DNA from: Gammaproteobacteria bacterium
GTDB lineage: Bacteria; Pseudomonadota; Gammaproteobacteria; Pseudomonadales; Azotimanducaceae
Length of the DNA stretch: 64,000 nucleotides
Direction: 5' to 3'
NCBI GenBank assembly: GCA_026707945.1
Contig: JAPOVV010000054.1
Location: forward strand, 1-64,000
A program made the position numbers and the translations under genes. This document shows, piece by piece, positions 53,639 to 62,694 of the stretch. The notes below the pieces were generated by a model. That model had not been told where the DNA came from. It did no database searches and was given only the letters and a program-made list of their open reading frames with translations. The stretch's first letter is position 1. Every line of letters begins with the position of its first letter.

Positions 53639-54961
53639 ATGATGAAACGACGCACCATACTCAAAGGACTCGTCGCCGGAACGGCAGCGACGGTCACTGG
53701 CTTTCGTATTCCATTAGTGCAAGCTTCTGACTACAACGGCAAGTTGTTCGTCTTCGTACAAGCGGATGGCGGCTGGGATCCGACGAGTTTCTGCGACCCG
53801 AAGACGAACACACCGGGTGAACGCGTGATCAATCATTGGGCGGAAGAAAACGAAATCCAGCAAGCAGGGAACATACCGTACGCGCCGTTTGCGAACAACG
53901 AAGCTTTCTTTGAGAAATACCACGATCGCATGTTGGTCATCAATGGGGTCGACGCACAAACCAACTCGCACACCGTCGGTGTTGTGCACAACTGGAGCGG
54001 CCGGAACTCAGAGGGCTACCCCTCCGCAAGTGCAGTGCTGGCCGCTCACTACGGCAACGAACTCCCGATCTCGTATCTCAGTTTCGGAGGGTTTTCGGAT
54101 ACCGGTGGGTTGGTCCGCTACACAAGGCTCAACAATCCAGATCTTCTACGGAATATCGCACGACCTTGGCGGAGCAGGGACGGATCAGACCGCAGATACC
54201 TTGCCGATCACGAGTGGCACGCGCTCAGCGAACGTCAGGCTGCGGATATTGAACAGTTGGTAGCGGTAGAGAACCGTTTAGAAGCTGAATTGCGTAATCG
54301 GATGTTCTATGGTTCTGCGATGGCGTCGGTGGATGCGCTTGCTGACTACGCTGATGCCATCCCTTCCCGGTCTGAACTGGAGCCGCGCGAGAGAAGTGGC
54401 GTCATCGCTGGGAGCGGCAACGAGTATCGGAGTGATTTACGACGTCAAGTACAGCTGACCGTGCTTGCGTTCAAGAGCGGTGTGTCGGTGAGCGCTGACC
54501 TTCGATTGGGTGGTTTCGATACCCATGCTTCACACGATCCAGATCACGAATGGCTACTTGGCAATCTAACCGATTCAGTCGACTACTTGTGGGACTATGC
54601 GGAAGAGCACGGTGTTGCCGATAGACTCGTGGTGGTTATGGGTTCCGATTTTGGGCGGACGAACTTCTACAACGCGCAAGAAGGTAAAGACCATTGGCCG
54701 ATCGGCAGCTTCGTCGTGATGGAGAAGAATCAGTCGTGGGCCGATCGAGCAGTTGGCGTGACGGATGAACTTCACTTCGCACAGAAGGTTAACCCTGAAA
54801 CGCTGGAACAGGATGATGAACACGGCACCATCATTTATCCGAAACATGTACATAAAGCATTGCGAAACTACTTAGGCGTAGGCGAGACGGAGGGTTCTCA
54901 ACGATATCCGTTCAACGGTACGGAGGACTTCGCGTTCTTCGCTTCAGCTTCGACTGATTGA
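53639..54961 (+). CDS. DUF1501 Tat-exported protein
   Basis: 440 residues with a twin-arginine leader (MMKRRTILKGLVAGTAATVTG), so exported folded. It matches the DUF1501 family, of alkaline phosphatase/sulfatase-like fold (LFVFVQADGGWDPTSFCDP, NGVDAQTNSHTVGVVHNWSG, FDTHASHD, VVVMGSDFGRT, KDHWPIGSFVVM). DUF1501 genes are constant partners of DUF1592/1549-type cytochrome-domain proteins, as here. The reaction is not established for the family. Confidence 0.88.
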   Translation: MMKRRTILKGLVAGTAATVTGFRIPLVQASDYNGKLFVFVQADGGWDPTSFCDPKTNTPGERVINHWAEENEIQQAGNIPYAPFANNEAFFEKYHDRMLVINGVDAQTNSHTVGVVHNWSGRNSEGYPSASAVLAAHYGNELPISYLSFGGFSDTGGLVRYTRLNNPDLLRNIARPWRSRDGSDRRYLADHEWHALSERQAADIEQLVAVENRLEAELRNRMFYGSAMASVDALADYADAIPSRSELEPRERSGVIAGSGNEYRSDLRRQVQLTVLAFKSGVSVSADLRLGGFDTHASHDPDHEWLLGNLTDSVDYLWDYAEEHGVADRLVVVMGSDFGRTNFYNAQEGKDHWPIGSFVVMEKNQSWADRAVGVTDELHFAQKVNPETLEQDDEHGTIIYPKHVHKALRNYLGVGETEGSQRYPFNGTEDFAFFASASTD

Positions 54962-55083
54962 ATCGACCTACATTTCACTCACACCACTGAGAAGACTCTC
55001 AGACAACTGATTTAAGCTTATATGTGAGAATTGCTCTTCTCACCTGAGCTAAAACAGAACCCTACGGTTTTTGGGGACACAGT

Positions 55084-55524
55084 ATGGATCGTCGAGCACT
55101 CATCACAATCGCACTGATCGCATCATTTTTGCTTGGCATCGCGACGAGCCATGGGACCGATGCGAAAGCTGAGGAAGCACCTACCGAAGAGGAAATTCGG
55201 GAAAGCAAGATCACTGATGCGCGTGCAGGGTACATGTTTGGGCTCGCAATAGGTCAAGCCATTGGAACATACACGACCAACGTGGGTTACAGATACTTAG
55301 ATCCCGAAATGCGAGACGCCATGATCTCCGGTTATGACAAAGACAATGTATGTAGTCTGATTACGGCTACTTTGGACTTACTCAAGAAAGAAGATGCTCC
55401 TATGATGTTTACCAATGATGAAGCGAAGGAGTGTGTGGCCACCTTTTTCTACGATACGCTGCAAGCCGCTCGAATAGATTGTTCACCGGACGATGAATCG
55501 TGGGGGTTGAAAGCAGGATCGTAA
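55084..55524 (+). CDS. Small exported protein of unknown function
   Basis: 146 residues. A signal peptide (about 1-22) and an acidic linker are followed by a helical domain with three Cys (NVCSLI, KECVAT, IDCSPD). ATG at 55084 follows GGGGACAC. No family is recognised. It lies 122 bp after the DUF1501 gene and may be a separate transcript. Confidence 0.6.
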   Translation: MDRRALITIALIASFLLGIATSHGTDAKAEEAPTEEEIRESKITDARAGYMFGLAIGQAIGTYTTNVGYRYLDPEMRDAMISGYDKDNVCSLITATLDLLKKEDAPMMFTNDEAKECVATFFYDTLQAARIDCSPDDESWGLKAGS

Positions 55525-55768
55525 GGTGGCATTAGCCTTAATCAACCCAGTGTGCAAGGTTTATGGCCTTTGCAAACGATGAGGACGAAAACTCTCACCG
55601 TTTTGCGAGAGGAGCTTTAACTCATCCATCGTACTACCTACCGTCAGCCGCGTAAGAACTGATTCCAGTCTCAGTTGTGTCAAGAAGGTGTGGACTCGCT
55701 CTCGATAAGGCATCGCAATGTGCCAATAATGACGTTTTCGCTAAGAAGTCATTACGGAGAACGAGTCC

Positions 55769-56305
55769 ATGAATCATTGTACGTTGATCGGCATCGATAC
55801 GGCGAAGAACAGTTTGCACTACATGGTGCGGACGTCAATGGCGCCACCTGTTTCACGAAGACGCAGTAAAGTACTGGCGTTTCTAAAGCAGCAACCACCG
55901 TGCCTGATCGCGCTGGAATGCTGCGGCGGCTCCCATTTTTGGGCACGCGCCATACAGCAGTTAGGTCACGAGGTGAAATTGCTGCCGGCCGCCTATGTCA
56001 AGCCGTACGTGAAACGCCAGAAAAACGACGCGAACGATGCGGCCGCCATCGTTGAAGCCGCGAGCCGGGTGTCGATGCGCGGTGTGGCGGTCAAGACGCG
56101 GGAAGCGCAAGCCCATGCGTCCCTCTATCGTACGCGTGCGTTGTACGTTCGCCAGCGGACGCAGACCGCCAATGCGATTCGCAGTCACCTGCAGGAATTC
56201 GGCATCGTCTGTGGCAGGGGTTTCGCGGCGCTGGAGAAGGTTCGCATCGCCTTGTCGGCCGACCCGCTTCACGCCGCGGATCGCACGTTCTACCCATCCA
56301 CCTAA
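55769..56305 (+). mobile_element. IS110-family transposase, C-terminally truncated
   Basis: 178 residues of the N-terminal DEDD domain of IS110-type transposases: LIGIDTAKNSLH (first Asp), CLIALECCGGSHFWAR (Glu), KNDANDAAAIVEAA (Asp pair), VYVRQRTQ-like helix. The C-terminal transposase_20 domain with its Ser is missing; the frame stops soon after the DEDD domain. It cannot transpose by itself. Ends of the element are not evident, as is normal for IS110. Base composition of the fragment is more GC-rich than its surroundings, suggesting recent arrival. Confidence 0.88.
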
Positions 56306-56454
56306 CGTAGCCGCCTTCGTCACGAGCGTAAGTCTAAGTAGCAATAACTAGATTTCCCTAAACAGTTTCTAACTCCTACGTCGGCTCTCGTCTCGAGGCC
56401 TTGCTGTGTTGCAAACTACTTTGATTGAATAGTGCGTATCAATCACATCGTGAA

Positions 56455-58683
56455 TTACGGCAGTGTCGATTTCTTCATATTTAATAGTTCGTGCACCACT
56501 TTGGACCGGTCCATCGCAGCTGCGACTTGCTTAGGTGTTAATCCGTTCCGGTCCACAAGATCGGGGTCTGCACCGTGTTCAAGCAACCATGCCACGACTT
56601 CATGAAGGTTGTTTCGCACTGCTATATGAAGCATGCTAGTAGGTTCGGCATCCGATACCGGAAACAGATCATTGATTTGTGTACCTAGCTCCTGTTCTAG
56701 CCGTTCAAACAGTTTGAAGCGCGCCAAGTCAAGCAAGGTGTAGTCAGCGCCACCGTCTATGAGCACAGCAGCGGTGGCGGCAACTCGAACGCCTTGTCCG
56801 TTCGCCCACTCAAGCGGGGTGAGGCCACGTGCGAGGGCATTTGGGTTCGCGCCCGCATCAAGCAGTAAGCGTGCTACATCGGTATTGTCGTGATTAGCGG
56901 CGAGGTGAAGCGGTCTGCCTTCGGACGACCACGAGTATCCTCCGTAGCCTTCGATGTCCGCGCCGTTTTCGATCAAGAGCCTCGCGATCGCGACGTTGTC
57001 CGCTCGGCGCATGGGGGTCCATTTCACCCACGGGTTCATATTTCGAGTGAGGAAAGTCGCTCCCGTGTTAGGTGAATCTTCAGTGTAATAGCGAACCGTA
57101 GCCAGATCTGGGTTGGTATTGAGCATGCTTGACACTGTTGCGAGGTCCACGCGATCGATTGCCATCAACAGTTTGAGGCGTTCGGCGATGGTCTCGGCGC
57201 TATAGGTCTCGTAGTCTTCGCCACCGTCCAATGTAAAGTGCTCTAAGCCGACGTTCGAAAGTGCGGCTTTGAGAACTACGCCGTCAGAGCCATATGGAGG
57301 GTAGTATTCGGCAAGGAAAGGCGTTATGGCGATGTCGCGGTACGCGCTCTTAACTAGCGTCGTTTGATGTGCGCCCGCTCCCTTGATCAATACGTTGGAT
57401 ACGAGTTCTAGTGCAGCTTCATAGGTTCCTGGATCAAGATAAATTTTGTCCCCATCGTTAGCCACGTCCAATGCTGCTTGGATTGTTCCATGTTCGCGAT
57501 CAGAGCCGACATAATGGATCGTAGCCACGTCTGTCAGACTAAAGTTCTCTACGGAATCTTCTTCGACCGCGATCGACTTGGTGAGAGGTCGGTAGCCTTT
57601 TGCCGATACGTCCATGTTGTACATACCTGGTCTCAATGACGCTTTGTATGCACCTTTATCGTCTGTAATCACCACGTACGAAAGTTCGTCGCGCTGTATT
57701 GCGACGTGTGCGTAATAAATCGGAACCGAACTTGCTTCATCGCGAACCACACCGCTCAGTTCAACTATTGAATGCGTCTCTCTGTCAGATGAGGGTAAGG
57801 CAGGAAGCGGTGGCACGTGGCTATCAGGATTTATGTCACGAGTAAGCGCAGCCGACTGGACAACGAGTGAGCGAATACGCCCGGCATTCGTGTCGAACAG
57901 CGTTCTGTCTGCGGATTCCGTCCAAAGCGCTAATGCCGTCAACGTGCGATTTGGTCCGATGTCCAGAATGCCATTCGTTTTTTCCGCGAGCGTTCCATTG
58001 ATGTCCGCATAGACCTCGCCGTCGTCCCTCTGGCCGGCAACGCCGAGAAAACTCGAGCCTGCCGAAGAGGTGTAAAGCTGAAATACATCCCCCCGCCGTA
58101 CCAACGTTAGCGTCTCTTCCGTCCCAGTACAGTCGCGTGGATCAATGTAGTAGCTCCAATATCCTTGGCCTACTAGAGCAAATGGGCGATTCCCTGGTTC
58201 TATGTCGCCTCCAAGACTGTCGAACCCAAAGACCATGTACGCGCCGCCTAAAGCTTGCCCATCGTCGAATTCAAGATACAAACCAAAGCGTTGTCCCTCC
58301 CGCTCGGTATGCGGTACGAGAGGCGTGCTTCTTGGATCCAACGTAATGCTGAGTGTGAAATCGTTGCTGCCAATCGCTTGCACGATTTCAGAGTGGATGT
58401 CGTTATCGAGTTCTGGAAAAAAGTCCGGCCACGTCGCCTCGTAGGTGAACTGCTCGTAGGCGTGATCCTCGTAGTTGCGGTAGGGATTGTCACCGTTAAG
58501 GATTTGGAATGCATCGTCGTGTAGTACGACCCGATCGCGACGGAATCCTACTTTTATAGGTTCGAGGTCAGACGCGCCAGTGAATACGGCTCGCTCCGCA
58601 TTAATTGATGTAAACAAGCACAGCGAACACGACACTGACAATATCACGATAAACGGAGAACCTTTCACACTAATACGCTCCAC
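56455..58683 (-). CDS. Exported multidomain ankyrin-repeat protein
   Basis: 742 residues with a signal peptide (about 1-29). Domains in order: a beta-rich lectin-like N-terminal domain (30-270); a carboxypeptidase-regulatory-like sandwich (about 315-380, ELSGVVRDEASSVP...YKASLRPGMYNMDVSAKGYRP); a short pectin-lyase-like helix segment (GTIQAALDVANDGDKIYLDPGTYEAALELVSNVLIKGAG); and C-terminal ankyrin repeats (IARLLIENGADI, HLAANHDNTDVARLLLDAGANPN, HIAVRNNLHEVVAWLLEHGADPD). Exported ankyrin proteins in bacteria often act in the periplasm or on host targets; which applies is unknown. Confidence 0.8.
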   Translation of the reverse strand: MERISVKGSPFIVILSVSCSLCLFTSINAERAVFTGASDLEPIKVGFRRDRVVLHDDAFQILNGDNPYRNYEDHAYEQFTYEATWPDFFPELDNDIHSEIVQAIGSNDFTLSITLDPRSTPLVPHTEREGQRFGLYLEFDDGQALGGAYMVFGFDSLGGDIEPGNRPFALVGQGYWSYYIDPRDCTGTEETLTLVRRGDVFQLYTSSAGSSFLGVAGQRDDGEVYADINGTLAEKTNGILDIGPNRTLTALALWTESADRTLFDTNAGRIRSLVVQSAALTRDINPDSHVPPLPALPSSDRETHSIVELSGVVRDEASSVPIYYAHVAIQRDELSYVVITDDKGAYKASLRPGMYNMDVSAKGYRPLTKSIAVEEDSVENFSLTDVATIHYVGSDREHGTIQAALDVANDGDKIYLDPGTYEAALELVSNVLIKGAGAHQTTLVKSAYRDIAITPFLAEYYPPYGSDGVVLKAALSNVGLEHFTLDGGEDYETYSAETIAERLKLLMAIDRVDLATVSSMLNTNPDLATVRYYTEDSPNTGATFLTRNMNPWVKWTPMRRADNVAIARLLIENGADIEGYGGYSWSSEGRPLHLAANHDNTDVARLLLDAGANPNALARGLTPLEWANGQGVRVAATAAVLIDGGADYTLLDLARFKLFERLEQELGTQINDLFPVSDAEPTSMLHIAVRNNLHEVVAWLLEHGADPDLVDRNGLTPKQVAAAMDRSKVVHELLNMKKSTLP

Positions 58684-58751
58684 TCACTATTTCCAGAATT
58701 CAGAAAAATCAAATATGATTTTCCGCCAATTAAATTCATATTTTGACCGTA

Positions 58752-58967
58752 ATGAAAGTATCCGAACGAGGTCAAGTCACGATTCCAAAGACTTTGCGTG
58801 ATGAGTTTGGCATGAATCGTAACGTCGAAGTCGAATTCGTTCCCACCGACCAAGGCCTTCTCCTCAAGAAGTGCGTTTCGTCGTCACACCCGCTGGAGAA
58901 AGTGTTTGGGATGTTCGAAGGACTTGGTCCGACAGACGAGTTCATCGAAGCGATTCGAGGCAGATGA
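58752..58967 (+). CDS. vapB: AbrB/MazE-type antitoxin VapB
   Basis: 71 residues from ATG 58752; an in-frame ATG at 58743 is also possible. The SpoVT-AbrB swapped-hairpin domain is clear (KVSERGQVTIPKTLRDEFGM... VEFVPTDQGLLLKK), with a C-terminal toxin-binding tail (FGMFEGLGPTDEFIEAIRG). It overlaps the VapC start by 4 nt (ATGA). The pair is intact. Confidence 0.9.
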   Translation: MKVSERGQVTIPKTLRDEFGMNRNVEVEFVPTDQGLLLKKCVSSSHPLEKVFGMFEGLGPTDEFIEAIRGR

Positions 58968-59359
58968 TTACTGCGGTTGACACCAACGTACTGATTGACG
59001 TGTATTTTCGGAGCGAAACCTTCGGCGCGCAGTCACTGGATAGGTTAAAGCGTGCATATGACAAAGGTGCAATCATCATTTCGAATGTGGTATACGCGGA
59101 GTTAGCCGCCGCAATTCCAAGTCGATCCGATTTAGAAAAGGCATTAGTTGCCTCAAATGTAACGACGTCCAATTTGAATACGTCTATCGCATTTGAAGCA
59201 GGTCGTCGCTGGGCTGACTATCGTCAACAAGGGGGTCCTAGAAGTCGCATCATTACTGATTTTCTTATTGGAGCGCATGCATTGATTGCCGCCGATGCGT
59301 TTTTGACAAGGGACAGAGGTTTTTACAGCACGTATTTTCCCGAGCTTTCATCTATCTAG
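58964..59359 (+). CDS. vapC: VapC-type PIN-domain ribonuclease toxin
   Basis: 131 residues. The frame is open from 58871, but the ATG at 58964 overlapping the antitoxin stop is the true start. Acidic active-site residues are in AVDTNVLIDVYF (Asp), VVYAELAAAIP (Glu), RSRIITDFLIGAHA (Asp) and FLTRDRGFY (Asp), all in place, so it should be an active RNase held by the antitoxin. Confidence 0.92.
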   Translation: MITAVDTNVLIDVYFRSETFGAQSLDRLKRAYDKGAIIISNVVYAELAAAIPSRSDLEKALVASNVTTSNLNTSIAFEAGRRWADYRQQGGPRSRIITDFLIGAHALIAADAFLTRDRGFYSTYFPELSSI

Positions 59360-59566
59360 TCTTGAGATGTGTCGTGTGGCTGAACGGCTCGACGACTAGG
59401 ACACTCAGTTTACTGACCCGTCGCGCAGTGCATGTGGCGACACGTAAATACAAGGATTAACAAACGTTCAACGTAAATTAGGCTGGAAGATAACTGGCTA
59501 TCCAGTCGGTGCACATCCACTTGACCCACAGACGCAAGCGTGTTTTTACGGAGCATTTTGAAGAAT

Positions 59567-60856
59567 CTACAGTTCGGCGTCCACAATCAGTCGACAAAAC
59601 TCAATATACGCATCTCTCTGATTGCCTTCGAGTTTTCCATCGGCTGTAACTACAAAGCGGGTCCGTCCGTTAAACGCACTAATACGCGTGACCCAATGAT
59701 GATCCTTGTGCAGTTGATGCATGATAAACGCGTCTCTACCGGCAATCGTCAGGTTCGAAAAAGAATAGCTTACGTCCGTTACTTCCGATTCTTGTATCGC
59801 CACAGCGCCGCCAAAAACGGTCGATGAATAGTAGCGTGCCCATGTTTCTTGCCGAGGCACTCGGACAATGAAGTTTTCGGAATTCGGAAGAATGTACGCT
59901 ATTGGGACTGGACTTAGATTTTTAACTAGATCACGCGCTTCAGCGCTGTCCAAACGAAAAGCAACTTCGCCGTCGTTTCTGCGTCCGAATGGAAAAAAGG
60001 ATGGCTTGCTCGCACGACTTTCGATTTGCTGCTTTAGCAGCTTCGTAGTCGCTAATTCGTCAGGCACTAATCTGTAGCCTTGTTCGAACTCGAGTCGGAG
60101 TTTCTCTGCATACTCTGGCGGTAGGCGGGGTGGCTCTTCAATCGGTTTCCGCATAAGCGTTAGTAATCTGAATGCCGCTTCACGTTCCGAGTCCGACATC
60201 TCTTGCAGGGTTTCCTGTATCGCGAAAAAGCCAGTCAGGCGTTCTCGATATGGTTCCAATGTCCGTTGATCCATAGGGTGCAATTCAATAAAAACCTCGT
60301 CAACTGGTCGGGTTGCATACATTTGAGGTTCTGATCCCTCGCGCCGGATCTTCAAGAGTCTCTCATTCATGCGGTTGTAGTGGTCGCGCTGAAGTTCCAA
60401 CCCTGCCAACGTCTCAGCCGGTAATTCATCGAGATTACGCAGCCTTGAGATCGCAGCCAACTTCCGCTTCTCGTTCTCCGTTGAAAAGGCGAACTCTTGT
60501 TCTTTTCGTAGAGTGGGGTCTAACCTTTGCAGGTAATCTTGGGGATCGGTCGTAATGGAAAATGGTTGTCGCGATGCATAAAGGGCGCTTTGAAATTCCT
60601 TGCTGAAAAAGACCTCCGCAGGCAAGGACCTCGCTGTGATGTCGAACTGCTTCAATACGTTCTCGGGAAACCCCCAGGTAGAAAAATCGCCCCCACCTGC
60701 TTCTTTCCATTCATTCAGAAAGTACTTGTCGTCTTCGTCGTACGTCCATGTTGTTGGAGCTTCGCCAACGTCCGTTAGCGTCGATATCGCCACCAAGGAA
60801 ACTGCGATCGCAATCACGCAGCTGACAAAGATTGCTTGTTTCAAGTGCGTTTTCAC
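59567..60856 (-). CDS. Exported protein of unknown function, paralogue A
   Basis: 429 residues, same length as its paralogue at 62678-63967. An N-terminal signal or anchor helix (about 8-24) is followed by a conserved start (TWTYDEDDKYFLNEWKEA), EVFFSKEFQSAL, a helical middle with ENEKRKLAAISRLRNLDEL and PYRERLTGFFAIQETLQEM, and a C-terminal domain (ARYYSSTVFGGAVAIQESEV, HWVTRISAFNGRTRFVVTADGKLE). No family is recognised. The domain end could be a secreted sensor or enzyme-like beta fold. Confidence 0.65.
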   Translation of the reverse strand: MKTHLKQAIFVSCVIAIAVSLVAISTLTDVGEAPTTWTYDEDDKYFLNEWKEAGGGDFSTWGFPENVLKQFDITARSLPAEVFFSKEFQSALYASRQPFSITTDPQDYLQRLDPTLRKEQEFAFSTENEKRKLAAISRLRNLDELPAETLAGLELQRDHYNRMNERLLKIRREGSEPQMYATRPVDEVFIELHPMDQRTLEPYRERLTGFFAIQETLQEMSDSEREAAFRLLTLMRKPIEEPPRLPPEYAEKLRLEFEQGYRLVPDELATTKLLKQQIESRASKPSFFPFGRRNDGEVAFRLDSAEARDLVKNLSPVPIAYILPNSENFIVRVPRQETWARYYSSTVFGGAVAIQESEVTDVSYSFSNLTIAGRDAFIMHQLHKDHHWVTRISAFNGRTRFVVTADGKLEGNQRDAYIEFCRLIVDAEL

Positions 60857-61047
60857 ACCCAGAGCTCGAGACTATTAGATGTTGTAAGGAGTTGTAATAG
60901 TGAGGGGAACTGAAGATCAGCCACCCTTCGAATAAGGCGACTACAAACGTAGAAGGAGGTCGTCATCGTCACTGAAGATATTGTCGTGGCATGCCATCGA
61001 ACATACATTAGAATTTTCGCGACATACTGCTATCGGTTTGCGACGAG

Positions 61048-61347
61048 ATGGAACAGCAACAACTAAATGTTGATGTTACCCATTACGAGGACGAAGACAT
61101 TTGGATTGCTACTAGTGACGACATCGCAGGGATGGTAGTTGAGTCCCATGGAATTGCGGCATTTCTAGCCGATGTCGTTGACGTGGCGGTCGAGCTACTT
61201 GAACTCAATGAACGGATAAGCGCCAAAGAATTAGAGATGACTCGCCTTTGTTTGCGCGTAAAACATAAGTCAGAAGATAGCTCAATTGCGCGAAATTGTG
61301 GTACTCCGGAGTTACAGCTCACCGAGCTGCAACTTGCAACCCCTTAG
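61048..61347 (+). CDS. HicB/DUF1902-type antitoxin
   Basis: 99 residues. The N-terminal half (LNVDVTHYEDEDIWIATSDDIAGMVVESHGIAAFLADVVDVAVELLELN) is the partly degraded RNase H-like HicB fold seen in DUF1902 proteins. The C-terminal part is variable and lacks a clear DNA-binding helix. It precedes the HicA-like gene by 9 bp, so the pair is probably a functional HicAB relative with the antitoxin first. Confidence 0.75.
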   Translation: MEQQQLNVDVTHYEDEDIWIATSDDIAGMVVESHGIAAFLADVVDVAVELLELNERISAKELEMTRLCLRVKHKSEDSSIARNCGTPELQLTELQLATP

Positions 61348-61356
61348 CACGAAATA

Positions 61357-61584
61357 TTGGCAACTCTCTATCGGGACGTAACTCGCGCACTCAAAACACA
61401 TGGTTGGGAGTTTTATCGGCAAGGAAAAGGCAGTCACGAAATCTGGCGGCGAATAGACGACCCATCGTCACCCGCAATCAGTGTTCCCTCGAACATCAGC
61501 AAACCTTATACGGCAGAGAGCATCATGAAGCAGGCTGGGTTGCCGAAAGATGCCTATTTGCGATCGAAGGGTGATTTACAGTAG
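61357..61584 (+). CDS. hicA: HicA-type mRNA interferase toxin
   Basis: 75 residues from a TTG at 61357. The double-stranded-RNA-binding-like fold has the family marks: RALKTHGWEFYRQGKGSHEIWRR with the catalytic His in GSHEIW, then AISVPSNISKPYTAESIMKQAGL. The length is normal for HicA. It looks intact. Confidence 0.88.
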   Translation: MATLYRDVTRALKTHGWEFYRQGKGSHEIWRRIDDPSSPAISVPSNISKPYTAESIMKQAGLPKDAYLRSKGDLQ

Positions 61585-61787
61585 CAATCATTCGACTTGC
61601 TCGCAATCGGTTTATAAAGCGCAATGCTCAATACGGTATAAGTCAGTGTATACACGACTAACAGTGATCTCACTTGAATATCCCCGCTTTTCGTGTTCCG
61701 CTTGAGAATACCTAAATAAAGTACCACGTCGGTGCGGTCAACCGCATGTGTTCTGACGTGCCAATTAAGAGAGACTGAACGTAAATC

Positions 61788-62552
61788 ATGATTCCACTCG
61801 GCTTTTTTAGCGTTTGCCTTCGAGCCCCTCATCTTGAGGAGACAGTTAGTTTTTACAAAGCGCTTGGTTTTTCACCGGTGGGCGAGGACGCTCCCGGTCT
61901 AAGGACTTCGTTGGAATATCGTTCGCAATCGCTGACATTCATGTCGTTCCTGCAGGACAATTTAGTCAATTTTCGCGGTGCCCACATTCATCAATTGAAG
62001 GAATGCATGAAAGAGATTGGCATACCGGTGACATTGTTTGAAGAGTTCAAGTCTGAGGAACGTCTCATGCTGGACGACCTGGGAAATCCCTTACCCGACA
62101 ACGAATGTGGGAGTTTCTCGATCGGCGATCCTGACGGACATGAGTTCTTCTTTAATACTCATCGCGAGGAGCGCGCGCCATTTGAAGAGGCAGTCCTTAG
62201 TGCTCCTGCGGACTTCGTCGGAACGCCGTTTGCCGAGCAAAATCGGCCAGGCTTGACCTACTCGCTTGAAGTTACTGACTTACCGGTGAGCCAACGTTTT
62301 TATGAATCTATTGGTTTAGTCGTAACGACGCAAGGAGATATTGCGTGGGTCTATCCATCGTCTGATGTTGGAAATACCCGTTTCATTTTTCAGTTACGGC
62401 AAGGTCTCGAAAAAAGAGTCCGAATTGGGCTATCGAACTCCCAATCGAGTATACAGACACTCCAAGAGTTGGGATTTGAACGGGAGAATCGGTCGCGAGA
62501 GACTTGGCACGGGCAAGACCCAGATGGTCGTTGGCTGGAGCTAGAACGATGA
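61788..62552 (+). CDS. VOC/glyoxalase-fold protein, two domains
   Basis: 254 residues with two vicinal-oxygen-chelate modules: the first (FFSVCLRAPHLEETVSFYKALGFSPVGED ... SIGDPDGHEFFFNTH), the second (LTYSLEVTDLPVSQRFYESIGLVVTTQGD ... GQDPDGRWLELER). The acid/His positions of the first module look able to bind metal. This fold includes dioxygenases, glyoxalases and antibiotic-binding proteins. The substrate is not predictable. Confidence 0.8.
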   Translation: MIPLGFFSVCLRAPHLEETVSFYKALGFSPVGEDAPGLRTSLEYRSQSLTFMSFLQDNLVNFRGAHIHQLKECMKEIGIPVTLFEEFKSEERLMLDDLGNPLPDNECGSFSIGDPDGHEFFFNTHREERAPFEEAVLSAPADFVGTPFAEQNRPGLTYSLEVTDLPVSQRFYESIGLVVTTQGDIAWVYPSSDVGNTRFIFQLRQGLEKRVRIGLSNSQSSIQTLQELGFERENRSRETWHGQDPDGRWLELER

Positions 62553-62577
62553 GCCTGGGTGAAGGAGAAATATTCAT

Positions 62578-62694
62578 ATGAGCCGAGGCGTCGAGGACTT
62601 GGATTTCCGGGTACGGCATTCAGCGTTCGGCAGCCGTGAACTGGAATTCACATCCAATGAACACTTCGCATTCGACGCTACCCTCTTCGTTTGA
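62578..62694 (+). CDS. Possible 38-residue ORF
   Basis: ATG at 62578 preceded by GGTGAAGGAGA at suitable spacing, TGA at 62692. It starts 25 bp after the VOC gene and overlaps the end of the leftward paralogue B gene by 17 nt. The peptide (RVRHSAFGSRELEFTSNEH in its middle) shows no family. It is supported only by its ribosome binding site. Confidence 0.25.
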   Translation: MSRGVEDLDFRVRHSAFGSRELEFTSNEHFAFDATLFV

